DNA from: Xaviernesmea rhizosphaerae
Lineage (GTDB): Bacteria > Pseudomonadota > Alphaproteobacteria > Rhizobiales > Rhizobiaceae
Direction: 5' to 3'
DNA: 32,237 bases
NCBI RefSeq assembly: GCF_001938945.1
Contig: NZ_MKIO01000015.1
Span: forward strand, 1-32,237
The notes beneath the pieces were generated by a model. The model was not told the origin of the DNA. It ran no database searches and saw only the letters and a program-made list of their open reading frames with translations. Shown piece after piece: positions 6,980 to 14,888 of the stretch (positions are counted from its first letter, which is position 1; each line of letters begins with the position of its first letter). Made by a program: the position numbers and the translations under genes.

Positions 6980-8797
6980 ATGATCCGTCAGTTTTCCAGC
7001 CTGCGCCTTCAGCAAATCCAGAGCATCGGCAAATGGGTTGCGGTCACCGTCCCGATGGCGATGATTGTCGGGTCCCTTGTCGCCTTTTTCCTCTGGAGCC
7101 TCGATCGCGCCACGGAACTGCGCTTCGCCTATCCCTGGCTGATCTTTCTGATGCCGATCGCCGGTTTTGCCATGGTCTGGGCCTACGGGCGCTTCGGCGG
7201 GACGGCTGAGGCCGGCAACAATCTTATCGTCGACCAGATCCATGAGCCAGGTGGCGGCGTGCCGCTACGCATGGCGCCCTTCGTCCTCGTCTCGACTGTA
7301 CTCACCCATCTTGTCGGAGGGTCGGCCGGACGCGAAGGAACGGCGGTTCAGCTGGGCGGTAGTATCGCCAGCGCCTTAGCCAAACTGTTCAAGCTATCAA
7401 CCGCCGACATCCGCATCCTGCTGATGGCAGGTATCGCGGCAGGGTTTGGGGCAGTCTTCGGAACGCCGATCGCCGGCGCGATCTTTGCGCTGGAGGTGCT
7501 GACCATCGGGCGCATGCAATATGAGGCCCTTCTGCCTGCTCTGATGGCGGCCATCTTGGCCGACTGGACCTGTCATGCCTGGGGAATCGGTCATATCCAG
7601 TATCATATCGCCTATCTGTCCAATTTCGATATCGGCGGCGCCTTCAATCTCGACGGTTGGCTACTGGCGAAAGTCTCTCTGGCAGGGGTGATATTCGGGT
7701 TGGTCGCCCATCTCTTTGCCGAGGCCAGCCACGATCTGTCGGCCCTCTTGAAAAAGGTGATCAGGTACGCGCCGCTAAGGCCCGTCCTCGCAGGGCTGGT
7801 CCTGATCGGCCTGACCTATCTTCTTGGAACTCGAGCCTATCTCGGCTTGGGGGTCTGGTCGCCTGATCCGGCGGACCCGACCATTCTCGGCTTCTTCCGC
7901 CCTGATCACGTCGATTACTGGAGCTGGTTGTGGAAGGCACTGTTCACGATCATCACACTCTCGGCCGGCTTCAAGGGTGGTGAGGTGACGCCGCTGTTTT
8001 TCATCGGTGCAGGGCTTGGCAGTGCGCTCGGCGGGCTTCTCGGCGCCCCGGTCGATTTGATGGCGGGACTTGGCTTCGTCGCCGTCTTTGCTGGCGCAAC
8101 GAACACGCCACTTGCCTGCATGGTCATGGGGATTGAACTCTTCGGGGCCACCCATGGCGTCTATATCGCCACCGCCTGCTTTCTCGCCTACCTCTTCAGC
8201 GGCCATTCGAGCATCTATTTGTCTCAGCGTATCGGCGTCGTCAAATCGGCTGGTTCGGACCTGCCGACCGGTGTTCCGGTGCGCGCGATCCGAACGAAGG
8301 GCGGCAGAACGCCCGCGCCTGTGGCAACGCATGCAAATTCCCTCTCCATTCACTCCAATCTGACCGAAAGGCCTATCGTCATGACCCACACCGTCTCCTC
8401 ACGCGAATTCGGCATGGTGCGCATCTATCTTCGCCCTGGGGAGAAAGTGAAGGCGGCTAAGCGCTGGTTCGGCAGCAAGCCGCTCTATCGTGAACTTGTG
8501 ATCCAGGCGAAAGCGGCAGGGATCATCAATGCGGTCGCTCATCACACGACGTTCGGATACAGCAACCACGGCAAGATGCAGTCAGAAGGTGTGGAGATCC
8601 AGAACCCCAATCTCACCATGTGCGTCGAACTGATCGCGCCGAAGCAGGATCTCGAGACCTTCTGCCGGACGCACGGTGAGTTGCTATGCCGCAAGGTGGT
8701 CATCTACAAGCATATCGAGCAGTGGGAAGTCCTGGGTGAAGAGATTGCGGCGCAAGACGCGCTGTCGGGTCGCTTGTCGTCATCCAGCACGTTCTGA
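6980..8797 (+). CDS. CLC-family fluoride/proton antiporter fused to DUF190 domain
   Basis: 605 residues; the ATG at 6980 follows GGAG at 6966-6969 (GTG 6977 is possible). Residues about 20-440 are a CLC transporter with many hydrophobic helices. The ion-binding loop reads AEAGNN (residues 76-81) instead of the chloride-type GSGIP, and the gate loop reads GREGT (117-121, gating Glu E119) instead of GREGP, both features of the fluoride-exporting CLC-F clade. After a Ser/Pro-rich linker, a second part from M468 ([28 protein letters not shown]) is a DUF190 domain, normally a separate small cytoplasmic protein encoded next to crcB. The frame is open across the joint. The protein would export fluoride in exchange for protons in the inner membrane. 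An internal start at 8381 could also give free DUF190 protein. Confidence 0.88.
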   Translation: MIRQFSSLRLQQIQSIGKWVAVTVPMAMIVGSLVAFFLWSLDRATELRFAYPWLIFLMPIAGFAMVWAYGRFGGTAEAGNNLIVDQIHEPGGGVPLRMAPFVLVSTVLTHLVGGSAGREGTAVQLGGSIASALAKLFKLSTADIRILLMAGIAAGFGAVFGTPIAGAIFALEVLTIGRMQYEALLPALMAAILADWTCHAWGIGHIQYHIAYLSNFDIGGAFNLDGWLLAKVSLAGVIFGLVAHLFAEASHDLSALLKKVIRYAPLRPVLAGLVLIGLTYLLGTRAYLGLGVWSPDPADPTILGFFRPDHVDYWSWLWKALFTIITLSAGFKGGEVTPLFFIGAGLGSALGGLLGAPVDLMAGLGFVAVFAGATNTPLACMVMGIELFGATHGVYIATACFLAYLFSGHSSIYLSQRIGVVKSAGSDLPTGVPVRAIRTKGGRTPAPVATHANSLSIHSNLTERPIVMTHTVSSREFGMVRIYLRPGEKVKAAKRWFGSKPLYRELVIQAKAAGIINAVAHHTTFGYSNHGKMQSEGVEIQNPNLTMCVELIAPKQDLETFCRTHGELLCRKVVIYKHIEQWEVLGEEIAAQDALSGRLSSSSTF

Positions 8798-8807
8798 GGA
8801 AGCGATC

Positions 8808-9197
8808 ATGGGATTTGTCATCGTATTTCTGGATGCAGGCGTCGGTGGTGCCGTCCGCCATGGTGTGAACCTTATAGTGGCCCATCTGCTCGGACTTGGT
8901 TTTCCATGGGCAACCTTATCGATCAATATCATCGGGTCATTGCTGATGGGTATCCTGACGGAGATTTTTGTCATGCGAACCGGGCTGCCGCAGGAACTGC
9001 GGTTGTTTCTGACAACCGGCATTCTTGGCGGTTTTACGACCTTCTCGACGTTTTCGCTGGATGCTGTAGGGCTTTGGGAAAGGGGAGAGACTAGCGCCGC
9101 CATCCTCTACGCCAGCGCTTCTGTCATCCTGGCATTCATTGCAGTGTTCGCTGGCATGGCGCTGGTGCGTGGTATGGTTGGAGGTCAAACGGCATGA
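8808..9197 (+). CDS. crcB: CrcB/Fluc fluoride channel
   Basis: 129 residues, a normal single-domain Fluc length, with four predicted membrane helices. Diagnostic segments are GGAVRHGVNLIV at the start, TLSINIIGSLLMGIL (helix 2, with the pore-lining Asn) and GILGGFTTFSTFSLD (helix 3 break with the Phe/Thr residues that coordinate fluoride and central sodium). Fluc channels work as antiparallel dimers in the inner membrane and let cytoplasmic fluoride escape. The start is supported by GAGGA 8 bases upstream, overlapping the stop of the CLC gene. Its stop overlaps the next gene by ATGA. Having both an antiporter and a channel suggests strong fluoride exposure or redundancy. Confidence 0.92.
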   Translation: MGFVIVFLDAGVGGAVRHGVNLIVAHLLGLGFPWATLSINIIGSLLMGILTEIFVMRTGLPQELRLFLTTGILGGFTTFSTFSLDAVGLWERGETSAAILYASASVILAFIAVFAGMALVRGMVGGQTA

Positions 9198-9631
9198 AAA
9201 GTATTCTTCTTGGCTGGCCCTTCTGGGCGCTATTGTCGGCTGGCTTTGCGGCAATGACGGCTATCTTCGCAAAAGTCGGGGTCGAAAACGTCAATTCCGA
9301 TTTCGCGACTTTCATTCGCACGATCGTCATTCTGGCCGCCGCCGGGATGATGGTCTATGTCACCGGAAACTGGCAATCGCCGGGTACGGTGTCCGGCCGT
9401 AGCTGGAGTTTCCTTGTTCTATCGGGCCTGGCAACCGGCGCGTCGTGGATCTGCTATTTCCGGGCGTTGAAACTCGGTGATGCCGCACGCGTTGCGCCGA
9501 TCGACAAGCTCAGTGTCGTCTTTGTCGCAATCTTTGCCGTACTCTTTCTGGGGGAGCGTCTGTCGCTCCCCAATTGGCTTGGCGTCTGCCTGATTGCCTG
9601 CGGCGCTGTCCTCGTCGCTTACCGCGCCTAG
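9194..9631 (+). CDS. EamA/DMT-family transporter, half-size
   Basis: 145 residues with five hydrophobic segments and one EamA repeat. The end LGERLSLPNWLGVCLIACGAVLVAYRA is the typical EamA C-terminal signature, and the GDAARVAPIDKLSVVFVAIFAVLFLGE block precedes it. Half-size EamA proteins form dimers. The start overlaps the crcB stop (ATGA), so it is in the same operon and likely under riboswitch control. The substrate is unknown; association with fluoride-resistance genes could mean export of a fluorinated or stress-related metabolite, but this is speculation. Confidence 0.85.
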   Translation: MKSILLGWPFWALLSAGFAAMTAIFAKVGVENVNSDFATFIRTIVILAAAGMMVYVTGNWQSPGTVSGRSWSFLVLSGLATGASWICYFRALKLGDAARVAPIDKLSVVFVAIFAVLFLGERLSLPNWLGVCLIACGAVLVAYRA

Positions 9632-9641
9632 AGCAGACCAG

Positions 9642-9833
9642 ATGTCGAACCCACTCCGTCTCCCCATCTGGCAGGTCTGGTACGCGTGGCACGCAGTTCT
9701 ACCAGAGGATGATCGTATATTCTGGCTGGAAGTCGTGTGGAGGCGATGGGAGCCGACGGATGGGCGATGGCGGTATCGCTCATTTCGAACACGAGACGAA
9801 CGGGACGCAGAAGCTGCGTCGCAGGAAATCTGA
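9642..9833 (+). CDS. Small hypothetical protein (63 aa), WR-rich
   Basis: The frame from ATG 9642 encodes a small protein rich in Trp and Arg (IWQVWYAWHAVLPEDD and EVVWRRWEPTDGRWRYRS). It sits 10 bases after the EamA stop and 15 bases before the universal stress gene. The ribosome-binding site is weak. The composition is unlike a random shadow frame and the position fits an operon member. I do not recognise a family, and there is no signal peptide or membrane segment. Confidence 0.5.
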   Translation: MSNPLRLPIWQVWYAWHAVLPEDDRIFWLEVVWRRWEPTDGRWRYRSFRTRDERDAEAASQEI

Positions 9834-9848
9834 ATCAGGAGGAACACC

Positions 9849-10655
9849 ATGCACGTTGTTGCGCTCATCCCACATCCTAAAACAGCCCTTTCCAGCCTGC
9901 TGATCGCCGACGCTGCATCAGCGGTCGAACCGGGATCAACAATCACGGCGCTCCATGTTTGCGTCGATCCCGCCAAGATCGGAGGCAGTGTAGAGGAAGT
10001 CGACATGCAGGAAATGCGGATCCGCGATGAGGGCACGGCCTCTCAGCGACGGAACGAGGTCAGAAAGATCTTCGAGGAGTGGTCGGCAGGGCGTGAACCG
10101 TCGCCGGCTGGCGCCAAGGTCGAGTGGGTGGAAGCTGATGGTGGAGAAGAAGACGGTGTCCGCAATCATCTCGGATCGGCCGATCTGGTGACCATCGCCC
10201 GCCCGCAATCGATGGACGGCGGCGACGCCCTGCATGCGGCGCTCTTCGATCATCATAGGCTGGTGGTTTTTACGCCGGATACTAACGGAACTGCGGTTTC
10301 TTTCGGCCGCTCGATTGCCATTTTCTGGAGGGACGATGACGAAATACGTTCTTGCCTTCAAAAGGCCAGAGCTTGGCTCCGCGCTGCTGATACATTGGTA
10401 ATTCTCGCAGCACACGAGAACGAAGTCCCAGAGGCGGTTGGGTTCATTCAGTCACTGCATGTCAGCGGGACAGGGCGGCTGCAGACCTCCGTGGCGAAAA
10501 ACGCCGACGAATTTCTGGAAAAGGCCAATAGGGGCGGTGCCGATACACTTTTGATGGGCGCCTACCGTCATGGCGCATTTCTTGAGGCCGTCTTTGGCGG
10601 GGCCACGAAGACAGTGATGGACCACACAAGTTTGCCCGCTTTTCTTAGCCATTAG
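9849..10655 (+). CDS. Universal stress protein, tandem Usp-like
   Basis: 268 residues after a strong AGGAGG. The start HVVALIPHPKTALSSLLIADAASAVEPGSTITALHVCVDP has the first Usp beta-alpha unit, and a second unit follows around residue 155-268 ending in GGADTLLMGAYRHGAFLEAVFGGATKTVMDHTSLPAFLSH. This is the GxxGH-x9-G(S/T)-type Usp tail in a variant form (MGAYRHG...GGATKTV). Two-domain Usp proteins are cytoplasmic and often act in stress survival. It is the last gene of the run that starts at the riboswitch; a long gap follows. Direct involvement in fluoride tolerance is inference from the operon. Confidence 0.85.
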   Translation: MHVVALIPHPKTALSSLLIADAASAVEPGSTITALHVCVDPAKIGGSVEEVDMQEMRIRDEGTASQRRNEVRKIFEEWSAGREPSPAGAKVEWVEADGGEEDGVRNHLGSADLVTIARPQSMDGGDALHAALFDHHRLVVFTPDTNGTAVSFGRSIAIFWRDDDEIRSCLQKARAWLRAADTLVILAAHENEVPEAVGFIQSLHVSGTGRLQTSVAKNADEFLEKANRGGADTLLMGAYRHGAFLEAVFGGATKTVMDHTSLPAFLSH

Positions 10656-10773
10656 ACCCAAATACGACGCATCTTCATGTGGAACTTCGCCCAAGGAATC
10701 CGTTCTACAAGCAAAAAAGAGTTCCATATCCTTGAGCGCAGTGAAAGAGTGAAAAATTATTTTGCTGCCGGGT

Positions 10774-10799
10774 GGAATAACGCGTGATTGCCAGCGTCT
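10774..10799 (+). promoter_or_regulatory. ECF sigma-type promoter before the NTF2-like gene
   Basis: GGAATAA (10774-10780), 14 bases, then CGTCT (10795-10799), 33 bases before the ATG. The same elements with exactly the same 14-base spacing are found upstream of the DUF305 gene on the other strand (14498-14523). GGAA...CGT is the classical -35/-10 pattern of ECF sigma factors, and the ECF gene lies between these two promoters. The ribosome-binding site AAGGAG follows at 10818. Confidence 0.7.
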
Positions 10800-10831
10800 C
10801 TCTGCTGTCATTTCAACAAGGAGATCACACT

Positions 10832-11254
10832 ATGCGCAAAACAGTTCTGATGGCTCTGCCGCTCGCTTTTCTCATGTCTACCGGTGCAGCCCTTGCTGGC
10901 CCTGCCATGGACATGGCCAAGACGCGTATCGAAGCGATTGCCAAGGGCGATGTCGCGACAATCACCAAAGACTACGGCAAGGATCCTTCCCTTGCCTGGA
11001 TTGGTGGTCCGCTCGACGGCAGTTATGCGTCGGAAAAGGCGATTGCGGAAGTCTGGGCCAAATTCTCGACGGCACAGGGCGAACAGACCGCCACAGTCGG
11101 TGAACTCTGGGAGGCAGCCAATCCCAAGGGCGCGACCGTTGCCGCGAATGTTGTCTTTGCCGGCAAGAACAAGGTTCCCGTTCTTTACATCATGACCTAT
11201 CGTGACGGAAAACTTGTCGACGAAATCTGGCAGGTCAACCCGCCTGCAAAGTAA
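10832..11254 (+). CDS. Secreted NTF2/SnoaL-like protein (140 aa)
   Basis: The start at 10832 has AAGGAG 8 bases upstream; a longer frame to 10784 would overlap the promoter. The N-terminus (MRKTVLMALPLAFLMSTGAALA) is a signal peptide ending in an ALA site, so the product is periplasmic. The mature part (DMAKTRIEAIAKGDVATITKDYGKDPSLAWIGGPLDGSYASEKAIAEVWAKF) has the cone-like fold pattern of NTF2/SnoaL-type proteins, which are small ligand-binding or catalytic barrels. It is the first gene after an ECF-type promoter and precedes the sigma gene, so it is probably a target of the system. Confidence 0.75.
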   Translation: MRKTVLMALPLAFLMSTGAALAGPAMDMAKTRIEAIAKGDVATITKDYGKDPSLAWIGGPLDGSYASEKAIAEVWAKFSTAQGEQTATVGELWEAANPKGATVAANVVFAGKNKVPVLYIMTYRDGKLVDEIWQVNPPAK

Positions 11255-11261
11255 GGCGACG

Positions 11262-11294
11262 GGTGGCCATGCCGGCTTCGCCGGTGTGGCCACC
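11262..11294 (+). other. Strong hairpin between the NTF2-like gene and the ECF sigma gene
   Basis: GGTGGCCA (11262-11269) pairs with TGGCCACC (11287-11294), and inner CCGG segments (11272-11275 and 11281-11284) extend the stem. No run of T follows, so it is not a typical terminator. It may reduce read-through into the sigma gene or stabilise the upstream message. Confidence 0.5.
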
Positions 11295-11308
11295 GATCCG
11301 AAGGGCTG

Positions 11309-11818
11309 ATGATGTCGACAATGGCGATGCGACTGGAGGCTGAAATACCGGCATTGCGACGCTATGCCTTCGCGCTTCTGCGTGATCACAACCGCGCCGA
11401 CGATCTCGTGCAGGATTGCCTTGAGCGTGCGATATCGCGCTGGTATCTGCGCCGGACTGATGGTGACCTGCGGGCATGGCTGTTTACCATCATGCGAAAC
11501 CTGCACATCTCGGCTGGACGCCAATCCCAGCGCCGGGGTCCACACCACGACCTCGATACCGTTATGCTCCCCGGATCGCCAGCCGATCAGGATCATGGCA
11601 TTGCCGTGCGCGATATACTCGAAGCGCTCGATAGGCTTTCCGACGATCAAAAATCGCTTCTGCTTCTGGTTGGCGTCGAGGATCTGTCCTATGAGCAGGC
11701 TGCTGCCGTCATTGGTGTGCCGGTAGGAACCGTGATGTCGCGGCTGTCGCGCGCCAGGCAGAAATTCCGATCTATCCTAGACAACAAGACGCCCGTGACC
11801 TTGCGAAGGGTAAAATGA
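11309..11818 (+). CDS. ECF-family RNA polymerase sigma factor
   Basis: 169 residues. Region 2 is visible in LRRYAFALLRDHNRADDLVQDCLERAI and WYLRRTDGDLRAWLFTIMRNLHI (about residues 15-70), and region 4 in LSDDQKSLLLLVGVEDLSYEQAAAVIGVPVGTVMSRLSRARQKFR (about 112-157). Only these two regions are present, as in ECF sigma factors. The stop overlaps the anti-sigma start (ATGATG/TGA), so they are co-translated. It probably drives the two GGAATAA-N14-CGT promoters on either side. The signal is unknown; the envelope location of the putative targets points to periplasmic stress. Confidence 0.9.
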   Translation: MMSTMAMRLEAEIPALRRYAFALLRDHNRADDLVQDCLERAISRWYLRRTDGDLRAWLFTIMRNLHISAGRQSQRRGPHHDLDTVMLPGSPADQDHGIAVRDILEALDRLSDDQKSLLLLVGVEDLSYEQAAAVIGVPVGTVMSRLSRARQKFRSILDNKTPVTLRRVK

Positions 11819-12594
11819 TGAACACCGGTTCGCCGATCGGCGAAGATGATCTTCAGGCTTACATTGACGGAAAGCTGCCGCCTGACCGTCAGGCGCTTGT
11901 CGACGCCTATCTTGCTGGTCATCCTGAAGTGAGCGCAAGGGTCACGCAACAGCTTGCGGACCGGGAAGCTTTGCGTGTGCGGCTGTCTGAAAAATTCGCA
12001 GAGCCCATTCCAGCGCGGCTGCGCATCGCCAACCTTCAGTCCAACGCAGCTTTGCGAAGACAAGGCTGGTATCGCTCCGCCATGACCGCTTGCATCTTCC
12101 TGGGAATAGGCCTGGCCGGTGGCTGGTGGCTAAAGCCTGAAGGCGTGCAAATCAACGCAGCGCGATTGTCCGAGGCGGGTTTTGCCGCGAATGCATCTGA
12201 CGCCTATCGGACCTTCGTGGTCGAAGTAGCCCATCCGGTCGAAGTTGGAGCGGATGACGAGGCACATCTGGTCACATGGCTGTCGAAGCGATCCGGCCGG
12301 GCACTGACGCCACCGAACCTTTCGGCATTCGGGTATAAGCTGCTCGGCGGACGCGTCCTTCCGGGCGGTGGCGCTGCGGCTGCACAACTCATGTACGAGG
12401 ATGACAAAGGCGAGAGGCTGGCCGTTTATCTACGCGCCGGCCAATCAGCGCAGACAGCGTTCACGTTTGAAGAGAAAAACGGCGTGTCCAGTTTTGTCTG
12501 GGTGGATCAGGGGTTCGATTTCGCGGTATCCGCCTCGGTCGATCGGGCAAAGCTCCTTCCGATCGCAACTGCGATCTATCAAGGAATGATTTGA
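11815..12594 (+). CDS. Membrane anti-sigma factor
   Basis: 259 residues, overlapping the ECF gene by four bases. The N-terminal 70 residues (DDLQAYIDGKLPPDRQALVDAYLAGHPEVSARVTQQLADREALR) match the cytoplasmic anti-sigma domain of the RsiW/ChrR-like group. No HxxxCxxC zinc motif is present in this domain. A single hydrophobic segment, SAMTACIFLGIGLAGGWWL (about 87-105), spans the membrane, and the rest (about 155 residues) is periplasmic and probably senses the signal. It would hold the sigma factor inactive at the inner membrane until a stimulus changes the periplasmic part. No known sensor domain is recognised there. Confidence 0.85.
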   Translation: MMNTGSPIGEDDLQAYIDGKLPPDRQALVDAYLAGHPEVSARVTQQLADREALRVRLSEKFAEPIPARLRIANLQSNAALRRQGWYRSAMTACIFLGIGLAGGWWLKPEGVQINAARLSEAGFAANASDAYRTFVVEVAHPVEVGADDEAHLVTWLSKRSGRALTPPNLSAFGYKLLGGRVLPGGGAAAAQLMYEDDKGERLAVYLRAGQSAQTAFTFEEKNGVSSFVWVDQGFDFAVSASVDRAKLLPIATAIYQGMI

Positions 12595-12624
12595 ATCCGG
12601 TCAATCTCAGTGCGGTGTCAAAAA

Positions 12625-12655
12625 TGACTGCGGCATTGTAAGAACGCCGCAGTCA
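12625..12655. terminator. Bidirectional terminator between convergent units
   Basis: TGACTGCGGC (12625-12634) and GCCGCAGTCA (12646-12655) form a perfect 10-bp stem with an 11-base loop. Reading on the minus strand, the stem is followed by TTTTT; on the plus strand by ACTTGTTTT. It ends both the sigma/anti-sigma unit and the DUF305-YVTN unit. Confidence 0.8.
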
Positions 12656-12693
12656 ACTTGTTTTGGGGTTGCCCGTAACAGGTAGCCAAACTG

Positions 12694-14070
12694 TTAGTTG
12701 CTCTGCAAGACCGCATTTGCTAGCGGTTCTGTTCCCTCAACGAGGATAACCTTAGGTGTCTTGGAGGCTTCGCCCGGTTTAACGATGGAGCGGGTCGGAC
12801 TGGTGGCAGATGCCATCGCGGCACCTTTGGCATCTGTCTTGAACGCCACGATCGGTTCCGGCTGACCTTCGAACAACAGCGCATAAGCCGTGTCCGGCTT
12901 CAATTTCGAAACGCTGAGATCTACGATATCGATCAGGCCAAGATTGCGCGAGACGACCATTCCGCCGCCTTGCGCATCTGCGGCAGGCTTCAGCATAAGT
13001 GTGATGTTCTCCGGCATGTCCTTGCGTGGTTCAAGGTTTTGGCGGCCATCGCCTGTCGGGACCGCATCCGGAACGTAGATCAGCGCTTGTGGGGCCTGGC
13101 CTGAGGGGATATGGGCGATCTTCTCATTCTTCTGAGTGTCGATCACGTCCACCGCGTCGCCATTTTCGAGGCCAACAAAGACGCGGCTGCCGTCGCCCGA
13201 ACCCCAGACACCGTGCGGCAAGGCACCGACGGGAATGGTGGCTATCAGCTTGGCCTCGTCGTTCAGCGTGTAGACTTTTACGACGTTCTCGCCGCCGATG
13301 GTCACATAAGCCAATGTTCCGGCGGATGTTTTGGCGAACGCCAGATGGTTGGTGATCGGACCGCTATCGATCACGCCCTTGACTTTCAATGTCTTGGTAT
13401 CAATCCGCGTCACCTTGCCGACATCCTTGTGGGTTAGCCAGGCTTCCTTTCCATCTGGTGTCACCTGAATGAACGGTGAGAATGGGGAGACCACCGGAAT
13501 GGATGCGAGCAGCTTTTTCGACGCGACATCGAACACCTGAACGACCGGATTGAAGCTGTTGGCCACAAAGGCGCGCTTGCCGTCTGGCGTAAAGATCGTC
13601 ATGCCGGGACCGCTCTCGGTCTTGATGCGATCGGTCTCCTTGAATGTCTTCGCATCAATGACCGAAAGGTAATCCTCGCCACGCACGGTTGCCCAGACGT
13701 GTTTGCCATCCGGCGTGAAGAAGGCCTCGTGCGGGTTGCGGCCGATATAGGCGACACCTTTGATCTTGTTTGTCGCGGTATCGATGAAGGTCACGGAATT
13801 GGTCACCGTCGAGACGGCGACGATGGTACGGTGATCCGGCGAGAAGCCAAGGCCGTGGACGTTGACCTCACCCTTGTAAAGCGGGCTCAAGACATTCGGG
13901 CGTGGGTCGCCGAGCTTGATCAGGCCGAGAAGCGTGTTGGTCGATGGATCGATGACAGATACGGTGTTGCTGTTCTGGTCAGCAGCATAGACCCGGTCCT
14001 TGGATTCGGGCAGGGCAAAGGCTGGCGTGCTCGCCATCAGGGCGATCAGCAGGGCTGCGGAACGTGTCAT
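12694..14070 (-). CDS. Periplasmic YVTN beta-propeller protein
   Basis: 458 residues with a signal peptide (about 1-19, cut after AFA). Repeated blades of about 45 residues carry the pattern xVSVIDPSTNTLLGLI, VTFIDTATNKIKGVAYIGRNPHEAFFTPDGKHVWAT, LSVIDAKTFKETDRIKT, typical of YVTN/NHL seven-bladed propellers, ending near residue 325. The last 130 residues are a separate beta-rich domain with a GEPVVAFKTDAKGAA-type stretch. Such proteins are periplasmic scaffolds or metal-related factors. Its start overlaps the stop of the DUF305 gene, and both follow an ECF-type promoter, so they are probably co-regulated by the neighbouring sigma factor. Confidence 0.85.
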   Translation of the reverse strand: MTRSAALLIALMASTPAFALPESKDRVYAADQNSNTVSVIDPSTNTLLGLIKLGDPRPNVLSPLYKGEVNVHGLGFSPDHRTIVAVSTVTNSVTFIDTATNKIKGVAYIGRNPHEAFFTPDGKHVWATVRGEDYLSVIDAKTFKETDRIKTESGPGMTIFTPDGKRAFVANSFNPVVQVFDVASKKLLASIPVVSPFSPFIQVTPDGKEAWLTHKDVGKVTRIDTKTLKVKGVIDSGPITNHLAFAKTSAGTLAYVTIGGENVVKVYTLNDEAKLIATIPVGALPHGVWGSGDGSRVFVGLENGDAVDVIDTQKNEKIAHIPSGQAPQALIYVPDAVPTGDGRQNLEPRKDMPENITLMLKPAADAQGGGMVVSRNLGLIDIVDLSVSKLKPDTAYALLFEGQPEPIVAFKTDAKGAAMASATSPTRSIVKPGEASKTPKVILVEGTEPLANAVLQSN

Positions 14071-14468
14071 TTCGAAGTCTCCGGGTTGGCGGCGACGGAG
14101 CCGCGCTGTTGTGTGAGCATCGAATTCATCAACTGAATTTCGTAAGCCTGCTCTGTAATGATCGACTGGGCGAGGTTTCGGATCTGCGGATCTTTGGTGG
14201 TGAGCAACACAGCCTTGGCCATGTCGATGGCGCCCTGGTGATGCGGGATCATTTGCGCCAGAAAATCGTGGTCTGGATTGCCTGTTTCGGGGACCGCCAT
14301 CATGCCGGCATGCATTTTGTCCATGGCGACCTTCATGCTTTTGGAGAACGCAGTGGAAGTGCCGCTATCTTCCATGCTCATCGCCGGATGGTGGTCGTGG
14401 GACTGCTCAGCAGATGCACTTCCCACAAAGACGAAACTGGCAACAAGTATGAAACTGTAGACGCGCAT
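14067..14468 (-). CDS. DUF305 family periplasmic protein
   Basis: 133 residues with a signal peptide (MRVYSFILVASFVFVGSASA). The conserved DUF305 core is clear: HAGMMAVPETGNPDHDFLAQMIPHHQGAIDMAK, with the His-His pair, plus Met-rich segments (HDHHPAMSMED, MKVAMDKMHAGMM) typical of copper- or metal-binding members such as CopM. It overlaps the YVTN gene by four bases (start 14070). The promoter upstream (14498-14523) matches the one before the NTF2-like gene. A periplasmic metal-handling role is inferred from the His/Met clusters. Confidence 0.9.
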   Translation of the reverse strand: MRVYSFILVASFVFVGSASAEQSHDHHPAMSMEDSGTSTAFSKSMKVAMDKMHAGMMAVPETGNPDHDFLAQMIPHHQGAIDMAKAVLLTTKDPQIRNLAQSIITEQAYEIQLMNSMLTQQRGSVAANPETSK

Positions 14469-14497
14469 GGCAAAATCCTTTTGGCTTGAGTGGATAA

Positions 14498-14523
14498 GAA
14501 CGCTGTGGGTCGCCGTTTATTCC
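14498..14523 (-). promoter_or_regulatory. ECF sigma-type promoter before DUF305
   Basis: On the minus strand GGAATAA (14523-14517), 14 bases, then CGTTC (14502-14498), ending 30 bases before the ATG at 14468. Sequence and spacing match the promoter at 10774-10799 (GGAATAA-N14-CGTCT). Confidence 0.7.
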
Positions 14524-14888
14524 ATTGCTCATCCGTATTTGTTCTCACGTCGGCGTGAGCGGTTGGCACGCGCGGTACTTGCCGGTCTGCGCTAAGAATT
14601 ATGGAAGGCGTATCTTGACACGAAGCGTGCCGAAATACTGCTTGCTCATATGCCGCCAAGAGGATCACGCGCGGCGGATCCAATCTGCCTGTGAACGATG
14701 TCTGAGGGCGATACCCGCAGCGGATTACGGTATGGAGAATGAACAGTCGGTTGGAACAGGGCGAAAAAGCACACATTCTAAGCCGTTCGACGACGGCGCC
14801 CAGTCGTCCGTCTTTTCAGAGGAAAACCAGCCTGGTCGATCGTAGGAAAACTTCCCACAGGGAATTCCGCCACTCTCAGATTTTGGTT
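14524..14888. other. Gap without a supported gene
   Basis: 365 bases between the DUF305 promoter and the end of the DsbA-like gene. Reading frames on both strands cross it but none has recognisable protein sequence; the plus-strand frame from 14739 runs into the antisense of the DsbA-like gene and is a shadow. The stretch may hold a decayed gene or the start of a short unit. Confidence 0.5.
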
